A program made the translations under genes and the position numbers. From positions 1 to 62,242 of the forward strand of contig MNWP01000033.1 of NCBI GenBank assembly GCA_001872575.1: 62,242 nucleotides of DNA. The letters run 5' to 3'. The notes beneath the pieces were generated by a model, which was not told the origin of the DNA, did not search any database, and saw nothing but the letters and a program-made list of their open reading frames with translations. Shown piece by piece: positions 32,476 through 40,553 of this stretch; within the stretch, counting starts at the first letter, position 1; every line of letters begins with the position of its first letter. Source of the DNA: Candidatus Peregrinibacteria bacterium CG1_02_54_53 (GTDB lineage Bacteria; Patescibacteriota; Gracilibacteria; Peribacterales; Peribacteraceae).

Positions 32476-35118
32476 TTGAACGAATTCCTTGTATATTCCC
32501 TTAGTTCGCCCTTGTTTAGCCTCCTTGAACGCTTCTTTTGGCCCCTGCTGTGGATCGTCATCCTGACGACCGTTTCGCTCGTGCCCGGGGCATGGAGGGC
32601 AATCGGCACATGGTGGATCGCGAGTCCGTTTCTCAATTCCGGGCTAATCGTTGGCGCGTATGTCGTCTGGAGAATGGCAAAGTGGAACTTTCGATATTGG
32701 TACGCCGTGTGGAAATCGAAATCTCTCGTCATGATGAAGATTCTGCTTCCGCGTTCCGACAGCAAGGTGGATCAAGAGAAGCGCACGGAGAAAGACTTCA
32801 AAGAGAAGGTGGCCATTATGGAACAGTTGTATCGAGCGCTGTGGGAGGTGCAGAGCCTCACAGTCTGGCAGGAGTTGCGGTACTGGTTCTTTCGTCACAT
32901 CACCATCAGTTTTGAAATGTATGTCGAGAAGGGGCAGCTCATGTTTTACGTCGTCACTCAGCCGGAACTCCAGTCCATTGTCGAAAAACAAATCACCGCG
33001 TTCTACTCCAATGCCGAAGTTACTTTGCACAAAACGCCGGAGCTCTGGCCCAAAGGTTTCAAGCTCACGGCATACAACATGATTACCGATAAGCCCTTCA
33101 TGTTCCCGATGCGGTTCTATGAGCAGATGCAGGATGATCCGCTCAATGGCATCGCGAACGTGTTGAGCAAGATGCAAACGGATGAGACGGCCGGTGTACA
33201 GATTGTTCTCGAGCCCTCGTCGTCGCAGAAGTGGGGCAGGCGCACGCAGCAGTATGCCTCGCAGCGATTCAAAGGAAAGAAGGAGGGGTGGTTCGGTAAT
33301 GTGCCGATCGTCGGCACGCTCTTCTCGATCCTCGGCGGCGTTGCCTCCGGAACCGACAACTCTACGTTCGCACCCGGCGCGAACCGTGGCGATGCGTTCA
33401 TTCGCATGATTCAGCCCGAAGAGGAGCTCTACAAACGCATGGGCGAGAAAGCCGGTATGAGTTTTTATTTCGCCTCCATCCGTATCGCATCCGCCGCCAA
33501 AACATGGCAGCGCTCGATCGAGATCACCAACAACCTGCAGGTCGCCTTCAATGCGTTCAAAGATATTTACGGAAACTACCTCGATGACCATCGCATGTTC
33601 TCGAATTTCTTTCCGCTTAAGTGGAATGCGCCGATTCTCTACAAACTGTGGAAGAGGCGCATCAACGGGTTCTGGCACAGGCGTTGCATGCTCGTTGAGA
33701 AGGAGCTGGCAGGTCTCTTTCACTTTCCCGATAGTCGTTACAACAAGATCCCGATTATCGAGTGGATCAGCTACCGTGTGCTGCCTCCCCCTCCGAATAT
33801 TCCCGCAGAGGGCATTCTGCTGGGCATCAACAAGCATCGTGCCATCGAGACGCCTGTCCGCTTCTTTCCCGAAGACCGCACGCGTCACCACTACATCATC
33901 GGTAAATCCGGTACGGGTAAATCCGCACTGTTGTCGTGGATGAGCCGGCAGGATATTGCGAACGGAGAGGGCGTGTGCATTGTCGATCCGCACGGTGACC
34001 TGATCGAAGATGCACTTGCACACACGCCCAAGGAGCGCGCCAAAGACATCGTCGTCTTTGATCCTGCCGACACGGGACGTCCCATGGGTCTTAATCTTCT
34101 CGAGGCAGGCACACCCGAAGAGAAAGACCGTGCCGCTCTCGATGCCATGGGGATTTTCATCAAGCTCTTCGGCAACGAGATCTTCGGTCCGCGCATTCAG
34201 CACTACTTCCGCAATGGATGCCTCACGCTCATGGATGATGAAGATGAAGGTGCCACGCTCATCGATGTGCCACGACTGTTCGTGGATGACGAGTTCCAGC
34301 GCTACAAAGTCGCCAAGTGTCGCAATTCCGTTGTGCGCAGCTTCTGGGAACACGAAATCGCCAAGACGGGCGCACGTGAAAAGGAGGAGATGATTCCGTA
34401 CTTCTCGGCGAAGTTCGGGCCCTTCATTACGAATACCACCATGCGCAACATCATCGGACAGCCCAAGAGTGCGTTTCAAATTCGCGACATCATGGATTCG
34501 GGCAAGGTGCTGCTTGTGAACCTGAGTAAGGGAAGAATCGGCGATGTGAACGCGCAGCTTCTGGGCCTGATTTTTGTGAACAAGGTGAACATGGCCGCTC
34601 TCTCGCGTGCCGATGTGCAGCGCAAACAGCGCAAGCGTTTCTACCTGTACGTGGACGAATTCCAGAACTTCGTGACCGAGGCCTTTGCCACGATTCTCTC
34701 TGAGGCACGCAAGTATGAATTGGGGCTTGTCATGGCACACCAGTTCATCGGACAGCTCGTCGGTAAGACGGAAGAATACGGTCAGGCCAACACCAAGTTG
34801 CGCGACGCCGTGTTCGGTAACGTCGGTTCCATCAGCTCATTCAAGATCGGTGCCGAGGATGCCGAGTACATGGCCAAGGAATTCGCACCTGACCTGAGTG
34901 AACAGGATGTCATCGGCATTCCGAACTTCAACTGCTACATGAAGCTCAGTATCAACAACGTCCCGTCCCGTCCCTTCTCGATGGCGACGATCTACGACGA
35001 AAGTGATCGCAACGAAGAACTGGCCGGGCTCATCAAGGAGTACAGCCGCATGAAATTCGGACGTAAGAAAGTCTTCGTCGATCAGGAGATCGAGGACAGA
35101 ATTGGAATGGTTCGATGA
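32476..35118 (+). CDS. TraG/VirD4-like type IV secretion ATPase with N-terminal membrane segment
   Basis: About 880 residues. Two hydrophobic helices lie at the N-terminus (WPLLWIVILTTVSLVPGAWR; SPFLNSGLIVGAYVVW). The C-terminal ~430 residues form a HerA/TraG-type ATPase: Walker A YIIGKSGTGKSALLSW, IVDPHGDLIEDAL, and Walker B FYLYVDEFQNFVTEA, ending with MAHQFIGQL and FGNVGSISSF. Such proteins couple DNA or protein substrates to type IV secretion, matching the two VirB2-like proteins nearby. A TTG at 32476 overlaps a TATAAT box, so the true start may be the in-frame TTG at 32512 or another downstream codon. Confidence 0.88.
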   Translation: MNEFLVYSLSSPLFSLLERFFWPLLWIVILTTVSLVPGAWRAIGTWWIASPFLNSGLIVGAYVVWRMAKWNFRYWYAVWKSKSLVMMKILLPRSDSKVDQEKRTEKDFKEKVAIMEQLYRALWEVQSLTVWQELRYWFFRHITISFEMYVEKGQLMFYVVTQPELQSIVEKQITAFYSNAEVTLHKTPELWPKGFKLTAYNMITDKPFMFPMRFYEQMQDDPLNGIANVLSKMQTDETAGVQIVLEPSSSQKWGRRTQQYASQRFKGKKEGWFGNVPIVGTLFSILGGVASGTDNSTFAPGANRGDAFIRMIQPEEELYKRMGEKAGMSFYFASIRIASAAKTWQRSIEITNNLQVAFNAFKDIYGNYLDDHRMFSNFFPLKWNAPILYKLWKRRINGFWHRRCMLVEKELAGLFHFPDSRYNKIPIIEWISYRVLPPPPNIPAEGILLGINKHRAIETPVRFFPEDRTRHHYIIGKSGTGKSALLSWMSRQDIANGEGVCIVDPHGDLIEDALAHTPKERAKDIVVFDPADTGRPMGLNLLEAGTPEEKDRAALDAMGIFIKLFGNEIFGPRIQHYFRNGCLTLMDDEDEGATLIDVPRLFVDDEFQRYKVAKCRNSVVRSFWEHEIAKTGAREKEEMIPYFSAKFGPFITNTTMRNIIGQPKSAFQIRDIMDSGKVLLVNLSKGRIGDVNAQLLGLIFVNKVNMAALSRADVQRKQRKRFYLYVDEFQNFVTEAFATILSEARKYELGLVMAHQFIGQLVGKTEEYGQANTKLRDAVFGNVGSISSFKIGAEDAEYMAKEFAPDLSEQDVIGIPNFNCYMKLSINNVPSRPFSMATIYDESDRNEELAGLIKEYSRMKFGRKKVFVDQEIEDRIGMVR

Positions 35119-35202
35119 ACAAGAAGAGACTGAGGAGATCCTGAGCGCAGCCGAAGGATCGATCAAGAAATCGAGGACAGGATTGGAATGGTTCGGTGAC
35201 GC
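35080..35202 (+). repeat. 81-bp-spaced duplication of the TraG-like 3' end with a palindromic insert
   Basis: Codons for DQEIEDRIGMVR plus TGA occur twice, at 35080-35118 and 35161-35199, in the same frame and 81 bp apart. Between them lies GATCCTGAGCGCAGCCGAAG (35138-35157) plus GATC, a palindromic element of the CTTCGNCTNCGCTCAGG family. The second copy is not translated from the first because stops intervene. Confidence 0.75.
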
Positions 35203-35220
35203 AGATGTATCTGCCAACCA

Positions 35221-35628
35221 TCAATATAAATATCTGTATCTGGGACGACTTTGCTCTGCACGAGCAACACGAAATGCATCGTTGTAGCCCTGTCGCTCTT
35301 CGGAGTCTTCTATCTCCCATGATTGGGAATCACATCCACTGAGGCCATCTTGCCGGCCCTGCCTACGGCCTTTGTCGTATCGCTGCTGTGGCGTAAGGCG
35401 GGAATTGACATGGCGTTCCTTAGACTGCATGTAGCGAGTTTGCTGTGAGGCCTGCTCCGCTCGTTTTTCTGTGAGCGCCTTCATCAGGCGACGACGGTAC
35501 ACGCTCATGCCGTGTGGCATCCGTCCTTTGCCAATGTGTTGCCGCTGACCATCCAATTGGAGGGAACGGCTCTCGAGCTCCAAGAGGGGCATGTTCATGT
35601 ATCGCTGGATGTCGGGTTCGTTGAGCAT
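35221..35628 (-). CDS. Hypothetical basic protein
   Basis: 135 residues from the ATG at 35628; upstream ATGs at 35652 and 35679 are in frame. It is basic and Gln/Arg-rich (LMKALTEKRAEQASQQTRYM; RYDKGRRQGRQDGLSGCDSQ) with no signal or membrane span. A TTGACA box (minus strand, 35688-35693 region) lies upstream and the leader is CCCCCTTTCTCATATCCCCC, matching the pyrimidine-rich type. Converges with the TraG-like gene. Function unknown. Confidence 0.6.
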   Translation of the reverse strand: MLNEPDIQRYMNMPLLELESRSLQLDGQRQHIGKGRMPHGMSVYRRRLMKALTEKRAEQASQQTRYMQSKERHVNSRLTPQQRYDKGRRQGRQDGLSGCDSQSWEIEDSEERQGYNDAFRVARAEQSRPRYRYLY

Positions 35629-35724
35629 GGGGGATATGAGAAAGGGGGCCATCGTCCTCGGGCGAAGTTTGTTTGTCAAGAATGTCGAAAAATATCACGG
35701 GTGATCTTGAACGATGTCGAACAC

Positions 35725-36804
35725 TCAATCGTAATCTCCTTTCTGTTTTTCCACGATTTTCCGGAATCGTTCGTGGAGGTGTGGAAAGTGTTGATTGAGC
35801 CAGCCGGAGAAGTCCTTCGCATCGACGACGCGCCGCCCCGCGGGGTCAGCGGCGATTTTCTTGCGCTCATGATGGTCCACGAGACGCACGGGCCTGCCTT
35901 GCAGCACCTCGACGATGAGGCTTCTTGTAAAGGCTTGAATTTCCCCTGTGACGGCTTGGTATTCTTCACTTCGACCCTCGTTGTAACCTTCGTAGACCAA
36001 GTCGGTATGTGCCAGGAATTCCTCGGGAGAAATGGTCTTGCGTTCGTCCAGCATGCCGATCAGCCACTTACTGTGCGGGTCGAGCGGATCTTCGGTAATG
36101 ATGCCTCCCTTGGACGAGGCCGGTGCGGGGATCATAGGAGCTTCAACCAGTGAGTTGCTTTCGGGATGTTCCATGTAGGTGCCATGCATACCCCAGTGCT
36201 TGCGAAACTTCACTTCGACATCACGGCCTCCTTCCATTGAAACACTGACGATATTGAGGTGGCGTTTCTGCGCCTGCTCATGGGCGACATTCATAACTTT
36301 TTCGTTGAGCACGCGCACCGCACCTTTTCCGCGAAGATCCTGCCGGATGCCGATGAGCCAGATGAAGAGCGTGGCATCCTCTTTTTTGTCGGGGGCTCCG
36401 TCTTCGCCCGAGAGTGATGTGACTTCGGTGTTGGCGTAGCCGACGATATCGCCTTTAGGATCGCGCAGCAGAATGTAGTCGACCGTCCCGCCGGCGATCA
36501 TTTCCTGCACTTCTTCGGCCACCGGATCGATGACCATTTCGTCGGCATGTTTGCCGACGATCTCTTCTTCCGTTTTCGTCTGTGCACCGGTTTCCGTATT
36601 GTCTTTGAGTTGCAGTTCGCCGAGGAATTCCAATTGCATGCGTGCGGCATAGCGGGCATTTGCTCTGTCGGTTGCATTGTCGCCTGTGGTTCGCAAAATA
36701 TCCGCAGTGAACTGCGGAGCCTCCGCTACATGCTTCACAACGGGGGAAGGTACTGCTTCAACTTTTTCCTGCGTTTTAGCAGCCTTTTCGGGGATTTCGC
36801 TCAC
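35725..36804 (-). CDS. GNAT acetyltransferase-domain protein
   Basis: 359 residues from a GTG at 36804. A Glu-rich N-terminal region is followed by a GNAT-like fold at about 110-225: YILLRDPKGDIVGYANTEVT, LFIWLIGIRQDLRGKGAVRV (acetyl-CoA loop Q-x-x-G-x-G/A type), NIVSVSMEGGRDVEVKFRKH. The C-terminal ~130 residues are unassigned. The start is set by a perfect promoter: TTGACA (36834-36839), 16 bp, TATAAT (36812-36817). This overlaps the apparent ATG at 36813, leaving the GTG 7 nt downstream as the first usable codon. The acyl acceptor is unknown. Confidence 0.75.
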   Translation of the reverse strand: MSEIPEKAAKTQEKVEAVPSPVVKHVAEAPQFTADILRTTGDNATDRANARYAARMQLEFLGELQLKDNTETGAQTKTEEEIVGKHADEMVIDPVAEEVQEMIAGGTVDYILLRDPKGDIVGYANTEVTSLSGEDGAPDKKEDATLFIWLIGIRQDLRGKGAVRVLNEKVMNVAHEQAQKRHLNIVSVSMEGGRDVEVKFRKHWGMHGTYMEHPESNSLVEAPMIPAPASSKGGIITEDPLDPHSKWLIGMLDERKTISPEEFLAHTDLVYEGYNEGRSEEYQAVTGEIQAFTRSLIVEVLQGRPVRLVDHHERKKIAADPAGRRVVDAKDFSGWLNQHFPHLHERFRKIVEKQKGDYD

Positions 36805-36811
36805 AGTGTTC

Positions 36812-36839
36812 ATTATATCTATTTTTAATAATATGTCAA
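36812..36839 (-). promoter_or_regulatory. Consensus sigma-70 promoter giving a leaderless GTG start
   Basis: Exact TTGACA and TATAAT hexamers separated by 16 bp on the minus strand, ending 7 nt before GTG at 36804. This is the best match to the consensus in the window. Confidence 0.85.
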
Positions 36840-36889
36840 TTTTCATCTTATTCGCACAGTCGTGAAGGCTTCGGTACTATGCACTGGCT

Positions 36890-37192
36890 ATGCCATCCTT
36901 CTCCCAGATCAAAGACATGTTCCGCGTGCAGCGCGAAGCCAAGAAAGTGAAAAAGGAACTTCGAAAGATTCATGTCGAGGCGGAGGGGCGGGGCGTGAAA
37001 GTCGTCGTGACGGCAGAGATGGAGGTGGTGAGTATCGAGATCGCCCCCGATGCGCCGCGCGAGACGCTGGGCCGCGAAATCATCGATTGCCTGAATCGTG
37101 CCCTGAAGAAGGCGCAGGTTGTGAGTGCCGAGAAGATGCAGGGTGTCATGGGCGAAATGGGATTCCCCACGGAAGGAAGTATGAAGGGGTAA
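36890..37192 (+). CDS. YbaB/EbfC-family nucleoid-associated protein
   Basis: 100 residues with the family plan: an N-terminal helix (SQIKDMFRVQREAKKVKKEL), central strands (VEAEGRGVKVVVTAEMEVVS, IEIAP) and a C-terminal helix (REIIDCLNRALKKAQVVSAE). YbaB dimers bind DNA and in many bacteria sit beside recR/dnaX; here the neighbours are GNAT and mltG. Divergent from the GNAT gene with an 85-nt gap holding both promoters. TACTAT at 36875-36880 lies 9 nt before the ATG. Confidence 0.88.
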   Translation: MPSFSQIKDMFRVQREAKKVKKELRKIHVEAEGRGVKVVVTAEMEVVSIEIAPDAPRETLGREIIDCLNRALKKAQVVSAEKMQGVMGEMGFPTEGSMKG

Positions 37193-37196
37193 GTAT

Positions 37197-37253
37197 TCAG
37201 TATAAAGGAGTGCTTCGAGCATTCCCTGTATACTCGATACTGAATACTGCATA
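37197..37253. repeat. Inverted repeat between ybaB and mltG
   Basis: GTATTCAGTAT and ATACTGAATAC are perfect complements about 35 bp apart, enclosing a smaller GAGTGCT/AGCATTC hairpin. It has no T run, and could be a processing hairpin or operator before mltG. Confidence 0.6.
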
Positions 37254-37266
37254 CCGAGTTCTCAGC

Positions 37267-38268
37267 ATGAAAAAGCTTCTTCTTCTCTTAATCGGCCTCT
37301 GCATTGTCGCGTACGCGTGGTACCAACATGATCTGTCGCCGCTCGGCGGAACAGGTCCTGTTCGTCTGACGGTGGAGCAGGGGATGACGGTGGAGCAGGT
37401 AGGGGCTCTGCTTGCAGAGAAAGGTCTCATTCGTTCCCCGTTCTCCTTCAAGACGTACATGAAACTTCAGCGGGCGCAGACGCAAGTGCAGGCGGGCACA
37501 TTCATTTTCCGTCCGTCGATGAGTGTCGAAGAGATCGTGCAGGTGCTGCGCACCGGTAAGTCGGAAGAAGTCGCCCTCACGATTCCCGAGGGTTGGACGG
37601 TGGCAGACATCGACGCACTCCTTGCACACAAGGGGCTCGCCGCTTCAGGAGCCGTGCTCGATTGCCTCACGCGCTGCGACTTCAGCACGTTCGATTTTCT
37701 CCCGAAGGGAACGAAGGGACTTGCCCTGAGAGGCGGACGCCTCGAAGGGTACCTCTTTCCCGAAACCTACTTCGTCGACGAACCGCAGTTTGTTCCCAAG
37801 TTCTTTCTCGAACGACTGCTCGGAACATTTCGTGCGCGGGTAATCACAGAGTACGGGGACGAGATCAAGGCATCGGGTCACTCGTTCCACGAGATCGTCA
37901 CAATGGCCTCGCTCGTTGAGGCTGAGACCCGCACCGATGATGAGCGGCCGATTGTAGCGGGCATTCTCTGGAAGCGTCTCGAGGCCGGCATGCCGCTGGG
38001 GGTCGATGCCACCGTGCGCTACATCCTCGAGAAACCCACAGCGGCGATAACCCAGTCCGATCTCGAAACGAAGAGCCCCTATAACACGCGCAAGTTTAAA
38101 GGGTTGCCGCCGGGGCCAATCGAAAGTCCGGGAATGGCGAGCATTCTCGCTGCGCTCAGGCCTCAGGACTCGCCCTACTGGTACTACTTGCACGACAGTA
38201 AAGGGCTCATCCACTACGCATCGACGAATGATGAGCACAACGAGAACAAGCGACGGTATTTGAGATAA
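37267..38268 (+). CDS. mltG: Endolytic murein transglycosylase MltG (YceG family)
   Basis: 333 residues, with an N-terminal membrane anchor (KKLLLLLIGLCIVAYAWYQH), a LysM-like domain (VRLTVEQGMTVEQVGALLAE; VALTIPEGWTVADIDALLAH) and the catalytic domain: GGRLEGYLFPETYF, IVTMASLVEAET with the catalytic-type Glu, PLGVDATVRYIL, SPYNTRKFKGLPPGPIESPG. It cuts nascent glycan strands at the membrane. The ATG at 37267 precedes the anchor directly; an upstream open frame continues through ybaB in another phase and is not real. Confidence 0.95.
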   Translation: MKKLLLLLIGLCIVAYAWYQHDLSPLGGTGPVRLTVEQGMTVEQVGALLAEKGLIRSPFSFKTYMKLQRAQTQVQAGTFIFRPSMSVEEIVQVLRTGKSEEVALTIPEGWTVADIDALLAHKGLAASGAVLDCLTRCDFSTFDFLPKGTKGLALRGGRLEGYLFPETYFVDEPQFVPKFFLERLLGTFRARVITEYGDEIKASGHSFHEIVTMASLVEAETRTDDERPIVAGILWKRLEAGMPLGVDATVRYILEKPTAAITQSDLETKSPYNTRKFKGLPPGPIESPGMASILAALRPQDSPYWYYLHDSKGLIHYASTNDEHNENKRRYLR

Positions 38269-38366
38269 TCTGTAAAATATTGTATAATAGTGATTAAGAC
38301 CACAGAGAAATATCACCATCGCACACAAGTGATTCTTTCTGTCCTCCTCACATACACTCCCTTCCG

Positions 38367-39011
38367 ATGACTCCTATCCATAAGCTCAAGATCGGCGTGA
38401 TGGGTTCGGCCTCCGGTCCGCAGATCTCCGATCCCCATGCGCGTGCGATGGCCAAGAAACTTGGTGAGGAGATCGGCAAACGTGGTCACATCTTCATCAA
38501 CGGTGCGTGCCCGGGGTTGCCGCATGATGCGCTGCTTGCCGCGAAGGCGGCTGGCGCATTCACCGTCGGCATTTCGCCGGCGTTCTCGGAGTACGAGCAC
38601 GTGAACGAGTACAAGTCGCCGCTGGATAACGACATGCTCATCTATACGGGGCAGGGATTCATGGAGCGCGACGTTGTGAACATCCGTTCCTCTGATGGCG
38701 TGATCTTCATCAGTGGCGGCATCGGCACGCTCAACGAGCTCACCATCGCTTACGACGAAGGCCGTCCAATGGGAATTCTCACAGGGACGGGAGGCATCAG
38801 CAGTGCCATTCGGCATGTGATCACGGATCTCTGCCTGCGTGCGATCCCACCGAACATGGTGTTCGATGACGATCCGGCGAAACTCCTCGATAAGCTGGAA
38901 GTCGCCATCCACAAATTTCCGCTGCCGATTCACGAAGACGGCCGCATAATCGACAAGCCGGAGGGGCGCCGCGATGTTCCCACCAATTTGGGAGAAAAAA
39001 ATCCGGGATAG
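38367..39011 (+). CDS. LOG/TIGR00725-family Rossmann protein
   Basis: 214 residues of the lysine-decarboxylase-like (LOG) superfamily: KIGVMGSASGPQ, GHIFINGACPGLPHDALLAA, and the loop SGGIGTLNELTIAYDEG corresponding to the PGGxGTxxE motif with Ser for Pro. Such proteins often hydrolyse nucleoside monophosphates, though this branch is uncharacterised. TACACT at 38353-38358 is 8 nt before the ATG, consistent with leaderless mRNA. Convergent with der, 6 nt apart. Confidence 0.85.
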   Translation: MTPIHKLKIGVMGSASGPQISDPHARAMAKKLGEEIGKRGHIFINGACPGLPHDALLAAKAAGAFTVGISPAFSEYEHVNEYKSPLDNDMLIYTGQGFMERDVVNIRSSDGVIFISGGIGTLNELTIAYDEGRPMGILTGTGGISSAIRHVITDLCLRAIPPNMVFDDDPAKLLDKLEVAIHKFPLPIHEDGRIIDKPEGRRDVPTNLGEKNPG

Positions 39012-39017
39012 TCCGGC

Positions 39018-40385
39018 TTAGGATCCTCCTTTCGTGATCCAGCGCACCGGCGTTCCCGTGAAGTCGAACATTGATCGGAGCCGATTTTCGAGAAACTTCA
39101 GTTCGCTCGGACGAATGGCTTTCGGATTTTTTGTAAACAGCACGAACGTGGGAGGCACCTCGTCGGCTTGAGTGAGATGTTTGGTTTTCGAAAGCACCTT
39201 GAGAGGTTGTCCGTAGACGGCGTCCTGAAACCAGCGAAGCAGATCTTTGGTGGGGATTCGGCGAAGTCTGTTCGCCTGCACCTGCGCGATTAGCGGAAAC
39301 ACTTTGAGCAGACCTTCCTTCGTCTGAGCGGAGCAGGGGAGCAGGGGAGCGAACCGACAGAACGAGAGTGATCGACCCAGCTCGGCCAGTTTCGTATCGC
39401 GCGCTTCACCTTTGAGTGTATCAATTTTATTGAGGAGAATGATGAGCCCCCTGCCGCTTTGCATGGCGAGTGCGGCGAGTCGCTGATCTTGATTGCTCAC
39501 GGGTGCGGTGGCATCGAGCACGAGAAGTGCGATGTCACACTGTTCTAAGGCCTGGATGCTGCGGATGACTGCAAAATGTTCCACGCCCTCTTCGACCTTT
39601 GCGCGGCGGCGGATGCCTGCGGTGTCGACGAAGAGGTATTCGTTCTCCTGAAAGCGGATGACGGTATCGACGGCATCGCGCGTCGTACCGGGAATATCCG
39701 AGACGAGCATGGGCGATACGGTTCGCTGGGGATCCGACATGAAGGCGTTGATGAGTGAACTCTTGCCGACATTCGGCTTGCCGATGACCGCGATGCGCGG
39801 CGGATCGGACTTCTTGGCTTTGGGTTGTTTCTTGAAGTGGAGCTTCTTCAGCTCTTTCGTCACTGCGTCGAGCAGATCATCCGTACCGATGTTGTGCGGT
39901 GCGCTGACCGGAATGACATTATCGGTGATGCCGAGCGCGAGTAATTCAGAGAATCGATCCTCCGCAATCGTCGGATTGTCGCATTTCGTGGGCACGAGGA
40001 TCACGGGCACGTGACGTCGCCGGTTTTTACGCAGCAGGTCGACGATGTTATGGTCGCTCTTCGTGAGCTCCTCACGCGCGTTGATCGTGAAGAGGATGAG
40101 ATCGGCATGTTCGAGAGCCAAAAGCGACTGACGGTGCACATCCGCTTCAAAATCCTTGTCATCCGCCTGCCCTGAGCCGCGTCGAAGGGAGCCGCCACCC
40201 ATACCGCCCGTGTCGAGCAGCAGAAAATCAACGTTCTTCGTCTCGATACGGTGCGCGACGTGATCACGAGTGGTACCTGCAATCTCGCTCTCGATCGCGA
40301 GGCGCTTACCCACCAGCCGATTGAAGAGAGTGGATTTGCCGGTGTTCGGCCTCCCGATGATGGCAACGGTTGGTAATTGGGACAT
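39018..40385 (-). CDS. der: Ribosome-assembly GTPase Der (EngA)
   Basis: 455 residues with two GTPase domains and a C-terminal KH-like domain. Domain 1: VAIIGRPNTGKSTLFNRLVG, LLLDTGGM, VPTKCD. Domain 2: IAVIGKPNVGKSSLINAFMS, SDIPGTTRDAVD, VDTAGIRR, LLNKIDTLK. It acts in 50S subunit maturation. After DTGGMGGG the sequence SLRRGSGQADD is encoded by a palindromic repeat insert (40166-40193), an addition of about 10 residues in a loop where relatives have a short segment. The reading frame is preserved. Convergent with the LOG gene. Confidence 0.96.
   Translation of the reverse strand: MSQLPTVAIIGRPNTGKSTLFNRLVGKRLAIESEIAGTTRDHVAHRIETKNVDFLLLDTGGMGGGSLRRGSGQADDKDFEADVHRQSLLALEHADLILFTINAREELTKSDHNIVDLLRKNRRRHVPVILVPTKCDNPTIAEDRFSELLALGITDNVIPVSAPHNIGTDDLLDAVTKELKKLHFKKQPKAKKSDPPRIAVIGKPNVGKSSLINAFMSDPQRTVSPMLVSDIPGTTRDAVDTVIRFQENEYLFVDTAGIRRRAKVEEGVEHFAVIRSIQALEQCDIALLVLDATAPVSNQDQRLAALAMQSGRGLIILLNKIDTLKGEARDTKLAELGRSLSFCRFAPLLPCSAQTKEGLLKVFPLIAQVQANRLRRIPTKDLLRWFQDAVYGQPLKVLSKTKHLTQADEVPPTFVLFTKNPKAIRPSELKFLENRLRSMFDFTGTPVRWITKGGS
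40166..40193. repeat. Palindromic element inside der
   Basis: GCCTGCCCTGAGCCGCGTCG followed by AAGGGAGC belongs to the CTTCGACNNNGCTCAGGGCAG family found between genes elsewhere. It is in frame in der and encodes LRRGSGQAD. Confidence 0.7.
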
Positions 40386-40407
40386 TGGCTTATGAGTGGT
40401 GAGGCCG

Positions 40408-40452
40408 ACTTGCCCGGCGTAGTCCCGCTATTGCGGGACGAAGTCGGGTGAT
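40408..40452. repeat. Palindromic element between der and leuS
   Basis: GTAGTCCCGCTATTGCGGGA followed by CGAAGTCGGG is a hairpin of the GTCCCGC/GCGGGAC family, flanked by CTTGCCCGGC. The remaining part of the 168-bp gap holds the leuS promoter box. Confidence 0.7.
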
Positions 40453-40553
40453 GGCAACAGTGGGGACCGTGGCCATGCGAAGATGAGAGTTTACAGCGAA
40501 TTGTAGCCGCTGGAGCGCTTTGAAGACAGCAGAACGCAGGGTATCATTCACGC

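Noticed and set aside
36805-36846. ATG starts at 36846 or 36813 for the GNAT gene
   Set aside because: They lie on or upstream of a perfect TTGACA/TATAAT promoter; the GTG at 36804 is 7 nt downstream and fits the leaderless pattern.
36862-37266. N-terminal extension of mltG reading through the ybaB region
   Set aside because: The frame runs out of phase with the real ybaB gene and lacks protein-like sequence; mltG starts at 37267 with its membrane anchor.
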